64,000 nt of DNA from Syngnathus acus. Taxonomy: Eukaryota > Chordata > Actinopteri > Syngnathiformes > Syngnathidae. Below the pieces are notes generated by a model. That model was not told the origin of the DNA and did no database searches. It was given only the letters and a program-made list of their open reading frames with translations. The DNA is taken from positions 14,723,918 through 14,787,917 of the forward strand of contig NC_051098.1 of assembly GCF_901709675.1 (NCBI RefSeq), in the 5' to 3' direction. The translations under genes were made by a program, and so were the position numbers. Positions 37,803-55,425 of the stretch are shown here, piece by piece (positions within the stretch are counted from its first letter, which is position 1; each line of letters starts with the position of its first letter).

Positions 37803-38350
37803 CTTCGCTCACTCGTTCCAACACAAAAAAATAATTCTGGGGAGGGGGGAAAAAACACACTTGCCGGCGTTTATTGTCGTCAATAAGCTCTAGCGCAGGG
37901 AGGATAACCCGTCCACCGCCTTGCGAAACCTGGCCGGACTCCTCCTTGCCTCTCCCACCGCGGAGGTTGGTGTGAAATCAGAGCTAAGCTAGTCGGCTGT
38001 TATAATAAGGAGGGCGGAATGTAGCGACAACAACAACAAACGTTAACAATGTGTCGTTGCGCCGCTAGCTGCCCGTCACACATTCAAGGCTTGCGGTGTT
38101 CGCATTCATCCGCCCCGGCTCTTGGTCTCGCTTTCATCCCGCTGTGGCTCACCGGATCCCCGCCTGCCTTCCTGCAGTTTATCTGCCTGCCTAGCGCCGC
38201 TCCGCCTCCCGGTGCCGCCGATGTAGCGCAATGGTGAGAAGGAAGAAGGACGCAGAACGGGCCCGAAGTGAGGGGAAATGGCGGAACTTGTCAGGCTAGC
38301 ACGACGCCCGCTGACCCTGGATCCGCTGGCACAGCGCCCGGGCTTTTAAA
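37803..38350 (-). promoter_or_regulatory. picalm: GC-rich 5' region of picalm
   Basis: CpG-rich sequence upstream of the picalm ATG extends to about 38350, then the base composition falls sharply. No TATA box was seen, as expected for a CpG-island housekeeping promoter. The transcription start is not fixed. Confidence 0.5.
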
Positions 38351-38494
38351 GACTGATGTGACGCAGGTGCACCATAACTGACCTCAGGCCAGCTAATATG
38401 GGCTATGAGGAGCCGTCAGGGACACAATTCATTATTATATTTCATACACACTACTAACGCGTTCTCGCATGTATTATTTATTTACCCCCCCCAG

Positions 38495-38775
38495 ACACAT
38501 GAGTAAAATACTCTCTGAATCACACAGATGAAATGCTGTCATACGCACCAATGAAATGCACTCATAAAACTGTTTTTTTTTTTTTAAATTCCACTCATTA
38601 CTGAAAAGCTTTCATACACGCAAGTCACATCCACCAATGAAACGCTCTTAAACTCTAAAACGCTTTCTGAACTGCTCTCACACAAGGAACTGATATTTTT
38701 GCTCACTTACAAAATGCTCTCTCGGGACTAAACGTGAATAAAATGTTCTCACAGGCACCACTGCAAAGCTGTCAG
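38495..38775. repeat. Degenerate minisatellite
   Basis: Repeated variants of a unit like CACCAATGAAATGCTCTCA, about 25-35 bp long, interrupted by a T run near 38575. Too diverged for an exact copy number. Confidence 0.55.
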
Positions 38776-38799
38776 TTGAAATAGTGGCAGGCAGCCAAC

Positions 38800-39940
38800 A
38801 GTTGCTCAGTTGGATAAATTGGCTGTTGTTTTTGAATCATCTTAATCTGCAGAATTTTTAGGTTTGTGTTTTCAAATCATTTTAGTTGTTCAGTTTACTG
38901 ATTAACATTTTTTTTAGTTATACTTTCAGCAGTGCTTCTCGGTTCTTTTCTGGAAAAAAAAAAATTCACACACACTGACTCTCCTCAGTGACTATAAATA
39001 GTAGAATCTGTCTATAAATGAATAACTCCAGCATAACAATGTATTCTAATTAACATTCTCTGATGATCCGTTGCCACATCTTATAGTCTGCTCCTGGAGT
39101 TGTTTTCCCTATCTGGAAGCACAGTTTGGCCTCGAATATCCCGCCTGCCGGAGCTGTGACCTTTGAACCTAGAACCGCAGGGTGGAAAGTGCATTTGTGG
39201 TGCAGTGACAGTTGCTGACCACAGAGGGGCAGCATAGAACCATGTGTCCTGCTCAACGCTTCAAGTCAAACGTCTTATTTTCAGTTGCGGGGCTTTAACG
39301 AAACTCTAACACACAAATGACATTTAAAATGCAATATATATTATAGTCATGCAGATTCCTTTTCTTTTTTATTTTATTGAGGTCAAAGAAGAATGTCCAC
39401 ACACCCACCATACACGTGGATACTCGGGCAAGAAGAAAATATTGAGTTGCTTTCATAAATAATGACGTACTATTGAGTTTCCCTGCTCCACTTGGATTAG
39501 TTGCTGGAGACCAAAACAACCTCTTTTTTTCTTCTTTCATTTTTGTTGTTTTTCATCATTTCTAACAAGTAAAAGGGTGAATCCAAATGCCAAATTTGGC
39601 AGAAACAAATTAATTTAAACTAGGCAGCACAGTCCTGCAGTGGGCAGCACATTTGCAACGTGGAGTTCATGTGTTTCTTTTTTTTTTGCCCACCACATTA
39701 ACTTGGGACTCGCACATACATGACACTCCCACCGCTGCTAGATTGGCCTGAGGTGAACAGGGGCGTAGTTGAGAGGAGGTACAGAGGGGACACCTCCTTC
39801 ACAATTTTATTACCAGTAAAACAATTCCAATTTATTTGTTGACGCTGTGACAAGTTCTGAGATGCCCTTGAACGCATCACAAGTGGTTGTGTCAAAGGCG
39901 ACCAATCACACACACACAAACACACACACAAACACACACA

Positions 39941-40021
<81 letters not shown>

Positions 40022-42300
40022 CATGAGACAGACATTCTAAAAAAATATTTCACAAACCTGCCCGCAATAGACGAGAACATGCCGTTAGGGTTAGGCCAAC
40101 TTTTTTTTTCAAAACTTAAAGAAAACCTATCAACTATTTTCACCCGATTGACATTTCTGGCTTTTGGAATCACACAGCTCACTGAGGTTTGAATCTCAGC
40201 ACCGCCTTTGATGAGGGCTTCACCTTCCAGGCCGTGTTCAGTCCGGCGCGTCGGGTTACGGTCTGACTCTCACAGGTTTTGTGACGCCAGCGCCACTGTT
40301 CACTTTCGACGAGCGTGGATGTTTCAGCTCCATCAGATAACGGCAGCTCTATTTGGCACATCTTGAAAGTGGCGGTGCGTTGTGACTCGTGGGCCTTTAA
40401 AGGTCTCTGAGTGCAACGGCGCGCAAACAGGTTCACCAGAGCACGGCCCGAAATGCGCACGAGGAAAAAAAAACTTTGGAATCTCCATGATGATGGTTGA
40501 CGTTGGAGATAATGAATGAATTTGAAATCGTTTTGCTACAAGAAACAGTAGGAATCGAAAATAATCTCGAGTCAAACTGTGAACGCCCTCTTAAAGAACA
40601 CATTAACTCTACTGGTGATGTTCTCAGGAAGATTTCACAGGGAGTCAATTTGTGAGTAAATTGAGTCGAGATCATCATTTCAATACTCGTGCTTTTTTGT
40701 GACATTTGTATTTAGCGGCGTGCTGTGCTGTGAAAATTTTCGACTGCTTCAATAAAGGTTAAGAAACTGCTCCAGAGCGGTTAACGTCTGTGTAAAATAA
40801 AACCATATAAAACGACAAAATATCTCATGTAAAAGTAAATTGCCTTGTGTGAATGTTGTTTGACAATACCGTGTGCGAATGCCGTTTATCGATTTCACCC
40901 ATTAATAAGGAAAATAACATTCGTTATAACAATTCAATAGACTGTAAATTATTAAACACTGTGGCTCTTAATTAATTCACTGTTATTCCTTCCGGTGTGC
41001 ACGTCTTGGCCACCGGGTGGCAGTATAATAATGTCAGGCAGACAAACGAGGCGGAGGATAAAGAATATATGCCTGTGATTATTTTGAAATAATCTGTCAA
41101 CATGTTGCTGCATCGTTTGTGTTGAAAGGTCTGTCTCTTAAAGGGGAATAAAAATTATTCTGCTAAATATGGTGTTTGTGGGATGTTTGTCAAGTGTAAA
41201 ACAGGTTGTCATTATAGTTTCAACAGACTATTAAAATTAGGGCTAATAACAGATTGTCATGTGATGTGTCAAGAAACTCGTGCGTCTGAAAGACAAGCCC
41301 GCCCAGAAGGAGAACGCAGGGCCACGCACTGACTAAATAGGTCATTAGCTGGGTGGGAGTTGTAAAATAAGAAAGATGCTAACGGGCTCACCATATGTAT
41401 TGATTTCATGAGCTTGTGACCATCTGATCCCGTTCAGCGCCGGCCGCCACTTGTTTGTTTGGACGCGGCCCATATTTGATTTCAGCTCTACCTCATCGTC
41501 AACAGCCTCGGGCTTCATCAGGAATTCCAAACGGGATCAGAGGCCAACACGTGAGGCAGGTGGGCCGGCACGAGTCGGAGGATGGAAGACCTGTTTTGAA
41601 GAGGAGGTCAACGCTGAAGCAGGTGGAAGCGGGCATAGAGCATGCTGAGCATTTGATTTCAAAGTTCTGAAGTTTTATCATACAAACTGAGCAAGTTTTT
41701 TGTTACAGAAAATCAAGGGGAGTTTATGTTAGCATATAAAAAGACACCTGGGTTAGCGCATGACCCCGAGGACAAAAGTAGAATACAAACTCCGCATTCT
41801 CATTTTCTGAATGTACATCCCAGCGTAGGCCTCCGACAGCCTTTTAGCGACGCTTTGTGCATCCCAATCGCTTACAGACAGCTCCGCGTCGGACCATGAG
41901 CCGACCATTATGCGGATGTGAATGTGGGCCGCCGCAGTGGCCGATGACAGCTTAATTCGCGGGCACCCCCCCCCTCGCTCGGACTCATATACGACTCCCC
42001 CGCCCTTCTGAGACCCGGCGTTTGTGCCAGCTGACAGGTGATGATCAGAACCGGCGGAGGCGAGTGGGAAACGGCGCGGCCGGCTCGGGTTTCGGGGCTC
42101 CGTGAAAAGATTTGTTGAGGCCGTTTCAGATCTGATGGAGGTTCCCATGTCCGTCACCGAGGCCACGTTTGGATAATGGGCGCCGCTATCTTTCATATCT
42201 GATGCGGGCGAGGACGCCTTCTCCCTGGTGGCGTGGCTTTGAAGGCATCAGGAAACGGTTAAACGGGTGTCGAAAAGGGAGCGGTGGGGGTGAAATGAGG
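38800..42300. other. Intergenic DNA between picalm and zpld1
   Basis: picalm and zpld1 are divergent. No exon recognised; contents are the large CA microsatellite, homopolymers, and GC-rich sequence from about 41880 leading into zpld1. A codon-like minus-strand open frame at 40179-40460 has no recognised homology. Confidence 0.5.
39906..40021. repeat. (CA)n microsatellite, about 115 bp
   Basis: CA units, the first third interrupted by regular AAAC variants, then an uninterrupted run. Open frames through it on either strand (poly Cys-Val or poly Thr-His) are not genes. Confidence 0.97.
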
Positions 42301-42399
42301 CGCGACCCGACTTAAAAAGGCCTTGAAAAAGGGCCGGATTGGCGACCGTCATGAGCGAGTGAGGCCAAAAGGGGGAGGGCAGAAGGGGGATCGGGATAG

Positions 42400-47071
<4,672 letters not shown>

Positions 47072-47397
47072 ACACAATTAAATTATAAACACACAATAGT
47101 TCATTAATTTGCACACACGTCACTAAATGTGTGTTTCAGGTGTTGTTAGATTTTAAGTACACGACAAAAAAAAAACCTTCAAGTTAGATAGTTTGAATTC
47201 TTATAAGGCAGAAATCTTAAGATGGGTGCATTGTTACTATGATACTGACCAAAAGTATAGAAGCATGATTTAAAAATAGTTTTTTTTTTTGGTTAAAATC
47301 AATAATAAATATAATTTTTTTTTTTTAAAGATGCATTTTTGAAATACATTTTAAAAACATTTTAAAGAACTTTTATGCTTTAGGTGTTGAATACTTT

Positions 47398-47403
47398 AAT
47401 AAA
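47398..47403 (+). terminator. Candidate poly(A) signal of zpld1
   Basis: AATAAA about 330 bp after the zpld1 stop, the first canonical signal seen downstream. Confidence 0.45.
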
Positions 47404-47476
47404 AATGACATTTTCCATGTGTATAGTTTGTGCTTATAGCAAATAGATGAGAAAGCTTTCATATTTTGGTGCGTAT

Positions 47477-47568
47477 TTATATATATATGTATATATACTA
47501 TATATATATATATACATATATATATCTATATATATATATATGTATATATATATACACACACACATATA
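47477..47568. repeat. (AT)n microsatellite
   Basis: About 90 bp of TA units with short interruptions, ending in CA units. Able to form hairpins. The Tyr-Ile-rich open frames here are not genes. Confidence 0.95.
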
Positions 47569-48388
47569 CTTTTTTTTTTCCAGTGCTCACTTTCAGAGAT
47601 TTAAAGTGGATTTTTCTGGTTTTCTCATTTTGTGAGACATTTCCCCAAACGGCAACAGTACCAAATATTCCCGCCTTTTGTGATTGCCAGAATGAACTTT
47701 TCCAATTTTCCCTGGATCGATTCTCCTTCGCCGTGACCCGTGTAATAAAAGTCTAGACCTCACGTGCATGACTGGCTCCACTCTAATCCCGACTTTCAAC
47801 TGCCATTATGTGAGCATGTCTCCATCACGCACAAGAAACGATGGAACAAGTGGAGCGAATGCCGAGACCCCGCCTGCCTCGGGTCACTGAAATCTTTCAC
47901 CCAAAGTGGGAAGAAGAGCGAAGAAAACCTGCGTGGGGTCACGTCATCACAACACGGCATGGATGATGAACTCAGACAGCCATCCTTTATCTTGACCCGG
48001 ATCTGAGCTTTCTCTCAGGTGGCTCAGCTGACAAAATCATTTTACGGGACTCTTGCTTAGTCTTTCGAACTAATCTTGAGGTTTTTTTTTTAAAAAAAAG
48101 CTCACAGTCACACAAAAAGCTAAGATAAATATCATCAAACAGACAACAGGCTGTCTTTTCTTTTTTGAGTTCTGGTTCAATAGCTAGCAAACATTCCCCC
48201 ACTTAAATTTCACATTAGCGACGAGAGAAAAAAACGTGGACATTGTTTGAGCATGTTTGTTTCAAGTCCTGCGTTGGGTTTCATCACCTGCCTGGAGGAG
48301 ATGACCACAAAAAGCGAATTGTTGTGTCTTTGACCCTGTTCCCCTCCAATCCCGAAACAATTCTCAACACAGCAGTCAGGTCAGCGCA

Positions 48389-48394
48389 TATAAA
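48389..48394 (+). promoter_or_regulatory. TATA box of ZPLD1-like copy C
   Basis: TATAAA within GCATATAAAAGCG. About 50 bp downstream is a noncoding exon ending GACTGAG|GTAGGT (48441), followed by an acceptor CCCTCAG at about 48540 just before the ATG. The promoter architecture resembles copy A. Confidence 0.5.
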
Positions 48395-48558
48395 AGCGTC
48401 TCCACCGGACGTTCTCATCAAAAACTGGGCCGAGAGACTGAGGTAGGTTAGCTCCCTCCAAATGGATTTTGTACCCTAATCCAGGAATGCCTTTTCCGGA
48501 TTAATCTCCTTCTGAAGTGACATCTGCGCTTCTCCCTCAGCTTTCAGAGCGACGGGAG

Positions 48559-50585
48559 ATGGCTTTGATCAGGTTCCTCATCCTGACCTCGTTGTGGATT
48601 GCGGGTCGAGAGGCCCTCAGCCTCTCTGACTGCGGAGTCTACGCCAGACGACCTGGTGAGACTGTACATCCGTGCGGGGAGGGAAGGGAGGGGGGGGGGA
48701 GTATTGATTTTAGTTTAGACAAATGCCCCCGAGGACAATGCACTGACTTCATATATTGACCCGCCGCATGTTGACTAATGTGCTGGTAGATATTTGCAGG
48801 CCAAACAATGTTGTTAAAACGTCTGCTGCAGTTTCATTTATTTATTTATTTTATCAGAATATACCGATATCGCCGTGGTGTGCGGCACATCCGGCATCGA
48901 CCTGGCTATCCAAATCTGCCCAGTGGTCTACACGGGATAGAATGAGAGTTTACTGATCCTCAACCACATGGTCGGAAATTCGGAATGTCAGGGGAGTCTG
49001 GATGAGACGGTGGTCAGATTTAGCTTCCCCATCCGGGAGGGGAGCGCCTGTGGGAGTAACTTCTTGGTAAGATCTATTTTGGGATGGTTTTAGAAAGTTC
49101 AATTTCTCCATGGAATTCTCTTTAGACCACAAGCACGCCTGGAACGGGATTATTTTCCGACTTCTCGAACATCCAACGAGTCAACGTCAGAGGTGCGCTC
49201 CTCCGACCCCACCATCGGTACGATCACCTACAATGCGGAGCTCAAATATTTCTACTCGTGCGCCTACCCTTTGGAGTATCTTCTCAACAACACCCAGGTG
49301 GACGTGTAAGTACGCTAACAGGACACGTCAAGAAGTCGCAAGGTGTCGCCAACTCGGTTGTGCGCTCTCCCCTTTTGCAGGTCGTCTGCTTCCATTGCTC
49401 TAAAAGACACCAATGGCAGCTTCATCAGCACCCTCAGCATGACCCTCTTCCAGGTGCCGCTAACAAATCCGCTAACCTTTTAATGGCGTCTTCATCCTTA
49501 ACGTCTGTCTTCATTTTCCAGGGTGAAAACTACACCAGTCCACTCATCATGCCACAGGAGGGTGTCGAATTGAGAAAAAAGATCTACGTGGAGGTGGTTG
49601 CCTCCAACTTGACGTCGCAGTAAGAACTTTTATCATTGTGGATTCTGTGTTTAGCAAAGCCTGAAGATCACAATGTATTTGATCAATTCTGGTACTGGAT
49701 ACTTCCTGGGTGGCTCGCCTTTGTTTTCAACCATGCGGTTCTTGATGGATTGTAAACTTGAGGCTTCCGCCTGTGACCTGGAGTCTCTGACTCGGTGCTG
49801 GGGGCCTCATTGTTTCTCCTCAGGTACTTTGTGCTTCTGGATCGTTGCTACGCTTCAGTGTCACCGCACCCAACCACCTTCTTTAATCTCTTTGTCCCGT
49901 AAGTCCAAAGGAAAAAACATTTTTGTTTTCGACTAGAATATGTGAGGCTGGTCTTGTTTCGAAAGGTGCTCCATCGCCGAGGTGACCACCATTGTGGAAA
50001 ACGGCGAAAGCCAAAAAGCCCGCTTCTACTTCCCGGCCTTCCGCTTCATTGAGCAGCAGAACGAAACGGAAGATTGCTGTTGCCGAAAAAGCGTCCTAAC
50101 AGGAGGCTAAAGATTTTAAAGCTTCCAACCTGATGATTGGGAAAAGATGGATGCACGGCGCTAAAAGCCGCGGTGGCTTTATATGACAAAGTTGTATTTC
50201 TCAGCCTCTTTTTAAAAAACGTCAGCCTGGTTGTTATCGCACAGCGACTATTCATAACGTCATCCCTCATATTGAAATACGCTCCCTATCTTTCCAGCAG
50301 CCACTCAATCGAAAGAAGAGGGTAAGTATTTTTTTTTCCTTCCTGATAGCACCGCTATTTCAACATAAACAACTTTTTTTCAATCTGGAGTCGCATAATT
50401 TCCTGTGCCGCCAGAGCCTCTCCGTCAAGTAATACTTTTGGTTTTTGTGTGCACACAGTTGAGTCCGGCGACGGCCGACGTGACGACAAGGGCGCGTCGG
50501 TGGGCCTGGGGATCGCTGTGCGCTAGGCGTGGCGGCCATTTTGACAGCGGCCTTATTTTATCATAAGATGAGGCGACTGAGCTAG
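48559..50585 (+). pseudogene. ZPLD1-family copy C, disrupted
   Basis: Exons align with copies A and B: 48559-48655 (signal peptide MALIRFLILTSLWIAG), 48858-49066, 49126-49305, 49381-49453, 49522-49619, 49824-49898, 49966 onward, 50298-50321 (basic LNRKKR), 50459-50585. Four lesions are visible. (1) An in-frame TAG at 48938-48940. (2) The third exon is 180 nt against 185 in copy A, shifting frame near 49192. (3) The ZP-C exon lacks the segment matching VSTFYLHC and reaches TAA at 50108-50110. (4) A one-base loss near 50519 puts the membrane segment (ALGVAAILTAALFYHKMRR) out of frame with the preceding GLGIAV. Exon sizes 73 and 98 are preserved and all examined splice sites are intact, so decay looks recent. 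Sequencing error could explain one lesion but hardly all four. Confidence 0.8.
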
Positions 50586-53500
50586 CAGAGGTACACGTTG
50601 TATGCAGGAGGACTTTGGAAAAAAAAAAAAAAAAATCCTACACATTTATGGACGTATCACGATGCATACAACTTATTCTGTATCTTTCTGTTGATGGTAT
50701 TTTTGTGCAAACCGGAGTTGAAAGCCATTTGCATGTTTTACGTCGTATTTCAAATACATGCCATTGACTTGCATTGTACGCACGTCACAACAATGATTTA
50801 AAGCAGCTATTTTAATATTAATTTATTTGCAGATTGTGCTTACTTTCATGAATATAAATATTGTAACAGTGTTTTGCCAATCCCAAAAATTTCAAGACTT
50901 GCTGCTGTGTAGATTGCCACCATTTTGGGTTGCCGGGATGACGCATATTGATTATTAAAGCATGCGAGATGTACGAACAGAGTAAATCAAATCTAATCAC
51001 TCACTGCATGTGATTCCCTCCAGTGACACAATTCAGACAGTGTAATCAACATTGCATTTATGGTCAAGCAGTTTTTATAATGACTTTCCACCAGAGGGTG
51101 TCTAATCACCATTTTTTTGTTCACTTGTCCGGTGAGACATTTTAGCAGTGGACAGGGAATGTTTTAAGGAGTCCAAATTGAAATCGACCAATTAAAGATG
51201 TCTCATTGGCTCAATAGGAGCGCTAGGAAAGATCCATATGTCTTACGTCAATAATTGGCATTTTTTGCATTTCGGTCCGACTGGAACCTGCGTCCTCCGT
51301 CTCCGAACCTCAATTCCTGACAGACGGAGCTCGCGCCACCATTTAGTGGGGTCATGACTGATTTGATGGAAATGGAGATGGTTTCCTGTGCGACAAGGGG
51401 AGCAATCAGCGGGTGGACGCGGTGATGAGATGAGCTACTTTTTAACGTGAATGGAGGGGACGAACAGCTGATCTCGCTCCATTAAGGCGGCAGTAAAATG
51501 TACGCTCGCGATGAATCTTTTCTTTTATGACTTCACTGTAATTTAATTAAAACAACAGGGATGGACACCGACCTTTCGATCGGGGCCGCTTTGCCCTCTA
51601 AAAGTGTTTACGGCCTTGAGGGAGGGGGAGAGGTTTGTTGTGGACCTGCTGCCCGTGTTGCAAACGACAGGCCATATTTTATGTTTTTTTTTTTTTTTTT
51701 GGTGGGCCGACGCCTGCTGACTTGTCATCGTGAGCGGCATTTGAATGGAAGCCATTAAATACTGTCACTTTCATATCTGCCAGACAAGGGTGGAGCAAAA
51801 AAAAAAAAAATCCGTTTGGTGGTCCTTCTTAGCTCCTTTTCCTTTCGGTGAGCTGGATGAATAATTGTTCTGTCATTTCCACTCTAATTAAAAGGCACAT
51901 GAGTGTGTCTGTAGGCTAACGGTGTAGCACTTTTCATGAAAAATGAATGGAGCAGCTGTAGCCTAGTTTAAGGCCGGCACGTGAGCATAAAGAGCGGCGT
52001 GACTTTGAATAAACATGGGCGTGAGGACGGCGAAGGAGATAAAATAATACTAAAAAAAGCCATGCGTGGATAAAGCGAGGTGCAAAAGTGTTACGGCAGA
52101 CTGCTGAGCGGGCGGAAAGCGTGTGAAGGGGTCTGGTTATTCCATTAACCTTTTGTAATGAGGCAGAGAAAGTGGACGGCGGCAGGTAAAGCAAAATGTC
52201 ATGTTCAAGTCAGAGCCACAGCACATCCTCAATGGACACTTTATGGCTAGCCTATCTTAGCTTACCTTATGGTGCGAGACTCTTTGCTGGCAATAAACAT
52301 CATATGACTATTTCTCATGCTTTGGCATCTATCTGAGCAAGAAAAGTCGAAGAATAGGACCTGGAGATAGGCTCGTTGCTAGCCTCCTTAAGTGTACCGC
52401 AAAATCAAAACGCTAACTCAAATGATACAATTCTCGATATTTGGGGGAATGAAAATGAAGACTATGTCAAATGTTACTGCTACAGGCCATTAAATGGCTA
52501 CAATTATTATTATTAACAATAAAATAAGAGTATTCTGCTGTTAGCTTGTAAACCAGAAGGGTATTAGCCTACTAGCTTAATTTGCTACATCTCATTTCCC
52601 AGTATTATTTTAATAGAGTTGGTGTAACCTTCAAAGGCTGACTATCTGACCATCTGCCTGCTTCAGTTGCAAATTTCCTTTTCCTCAAATTGTGTTAACA
52701 TTACAAATTAGTTTGTGGGCTGTAGATAGCCCTCAGGACGTAGGTTGCCCAACCCTGGTTTCCAGCGTATCTTTGCAGCTGCATCTCCCCTATGAATATA
52801 ATTTGCCGTCAACAACAGGGATCAGCTACTTGAGCAAGTGAATGTATTATAGTTATCTTGAGGATAGCAGAAAAACGACTCGTGATTGCCAAACAGCTTG
52901 TGAGAATTAGGAAGTATAGCAAGAGCACCACGTGTTCCTTTTTTTTTTTGCTTTTCTTCCCAGGGCATATTGGCTCCAACACACAATACAGAACATCATG
53001 TGGCGTATGCTTTGCGTTTGCGCCTCCTCCCGGGCCCTCGACGGAACACGCTGTATTTCAGCCGCGTCACATTTGCATGCTCATTTGCACATCAAGTGGA
53101 CAGCCGGCATCATTAGCATTCATGTGAAGTGGTGCATTTGTCCAAGCCGACGTCAAGTAAGCTATGTGTTGCTCACTTGAGACATTCTTTACTTGCTGTG
53201 CGAGTCTTTTTGCCTGTTTCTAGCTAAGTTGCTTCTTATTGGAAATACTTATCATGATGCCTGGCCCCTTGTACCTGCGCCTGTCTATAAAAATACTAAA
53301 AGAAAGAAACCTAACGCTTTGTGCTAGACTTGCGCTGGGCACCAAAAAAAAGGTCCTGGAAATAAGAGTCCAATGAGCCCTCGTCAACTTGGTGTTAATA
53401 GACTAGAAAGCGGTGGTAATTATTTGAATGTACGTATATGGATTTGGAATGCTTTCAGTATCTGCTCCTGTGAGCCGCTGAAGCGCCGCGAGTCCATCAG

Positions 53501-53904
53501 TACGACTCATGACAATGTAATTGTATTTATCGATTAGAGTGGTAAACGTATTGATTGGTTGCGCCTCGCTTCTACAGGTGAGTCCATACCGTACTCGTAG
53601 CTGGGTGTCTTCTTCGGGCTACTTTGACAAAAAAACATGGAAAAAAGGCACTCAAATGTTAAATCCTTCCAAAGAGAAACTAATCCTGTTCTGGATGAGC
53701 CCCTCGACGACATACCTGCACTTTAAATCCTCTCAAAGGCTTTCTCGGGACTTGTACTATAAATCCTCACGTTATATAGCTAGATGAATTTGAAAAAAAA
53801 AGTTAACAATATGCACATCCTTTCTGATAAAAGTTGATAAACGCATTTTTAAGCCATAAAACAAAAAGATAAAACAATTACACCTTGGTTATTTAAATGA
53901 ACCA

Positions 53905-54065
53905 CTTACCGTAGCTTTTCAGTCCACTAGCTTTATGCTAAAGCTAATTAGCAAGCCTGTTGTAGTAAAACGTTGAAAAACAATAACAGGCTTGAGTCAG
54001 TCATATTCTTTATCTTCTATAATGACTAATATTAGTGCCGTACTGATGAGCTGGGAGGAGTCGAG
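53905..54065 (+). repeat. Dispersed repeat, copy 1
   Basis: Shares with 56215-56375 the order of GTAGCTT, TTTCAGTC, CTAGCTT-ATGCTAA-GCTAATTAGCA, ACAATAACA and TGACTAATATTAGTGC, then TACTGATGAGCTG. Same orientation, diverged by substitutions and small gaps. The family was not recognised. Confidence 0.65.
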
Positions 54066-55159
54066 ACGTCTCAATTAACAAAATGTCTGTCTGATATTGC
54101 CCCCATGTGGACAAACATGGCAAGTCCAATATTATGGAGGGCTATTTTTTTCTCATTAAAATATAAATTACAACAACTTTTTGGGGCGACTGGACTGGAT
54201 TAATTGTGTAACCCTCCAGACGCAGTCTTCAAAAATAAATAAGACTGTTAAAACAAGGTCTACTTACTGCTGGCATTTCAGGAATTCCTGGCAAGTCTTT
54301 GCTGGACTTTTTAAGTACATTGCCTCGAGTAGAATTGCCGCACTCTCTCTCTGGAGAAAAAAAAAAGTCAAGTTTAATCATTAAAGTTTAATCATGCAAT
54401 GTAGAGGAGCTAAAACTTACAGCGTTAGCGTTTTCATCTTTTATTTTGGGTCATGTTAATGCATTATTATTATAATGGCACATCACAGTTCCAGGATTTT
54501 TTTTTCTTTGGAATATAATTTGCTGCTGTGAATAAATGTCCTTTTGAAGTGATGTAAACGCTCGCCTCACCTTGCCCTACTTCATCTTAACTTATTTGTC
54601 TAGCTGTCCATCATCCTTTCAGCACTTGGCTACTTGTTAATGATTGATGCAGCACCTTTTAACGTGATGGATGAACAGCCCGCCGCAGGATGCGACCAGC
54701 TTGGGTTAGCCGACCGCCCACCCTAAGACCCCCCCACGGCCCCACCCAGCGCAGGGGAGATCTGCCTTTCGTCCGCTGATGGAGGAACAAAGGCACATTC
54801 AACAGAAGCCCCATTAATAATGTACAGCTTGAGGGGGTGATGGTGCCAGTCGGAGAAGTGGTGGGGGGTCTTTTGCTGGAAGAGCAGAGGTTCTGTTGTG
54901 GTGAAATCAAAAGTGCATTTGCAGCTACTGTACATGAGTCACATACATGTCTGATGACGGTGACGTCTCCGTCCGTCATGGTTTCTCGGAAGACTCATGA
55001 AGCTTGAGATCATATACCGGCACTACCCATATTTGGATAGCGCTTAGTTTGAGTACTAAAATTTGCTTTCTTAGCAAGATCATACAAAAATGAGTTCTGG
55101 TCTTTGCAAGATTTTGTATCAATTTAAAACTGACTGTGCCGATACTGGAGTTAGATACT

Positions 55160-55425
55160 GCATTATTTGGTTGATTGGTCAATTAGATACGATCAAATTA
55201 ATTGTGAATAAAATAAATATAAAAAGATAATTATACATATAATAAATATATACAAATATATGAATATGAACAATAATTTGGTTGATTGGTCAATTAGATA
55301 CGATTAAATTCATTGCGAATAAAATAAAAAAAATTATAAATATAATACATATATATAAACAATAATTTGGTTGATTGGTCAGTTAGATACAATTATATTA
55401 ATTGTGAATAAAATAAAGTATTTTA
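55160..55425 (+). repeat. Three-copy tandem repeat
   Basis: The phrase TTTGGTTGATTGGTCA(A/G)TTAGATAC recurs at about 55166, 55277 and 55366, giving periods of about 111 and 89 bp, with AT-rich spacers and the phrase GAATAAAATAAA in each unit. Confidence 0.8.

Noticed and set aside
39698-40192. Long open frames on both strands (poly Cys-Val, poly Thr-His)
   Set aside because: They are translations of the CA microsatellite and have no other content.
47447-47756. Tyr/Ile-rich open frames
   Set aside because: They are translations of the AT microsatellite.
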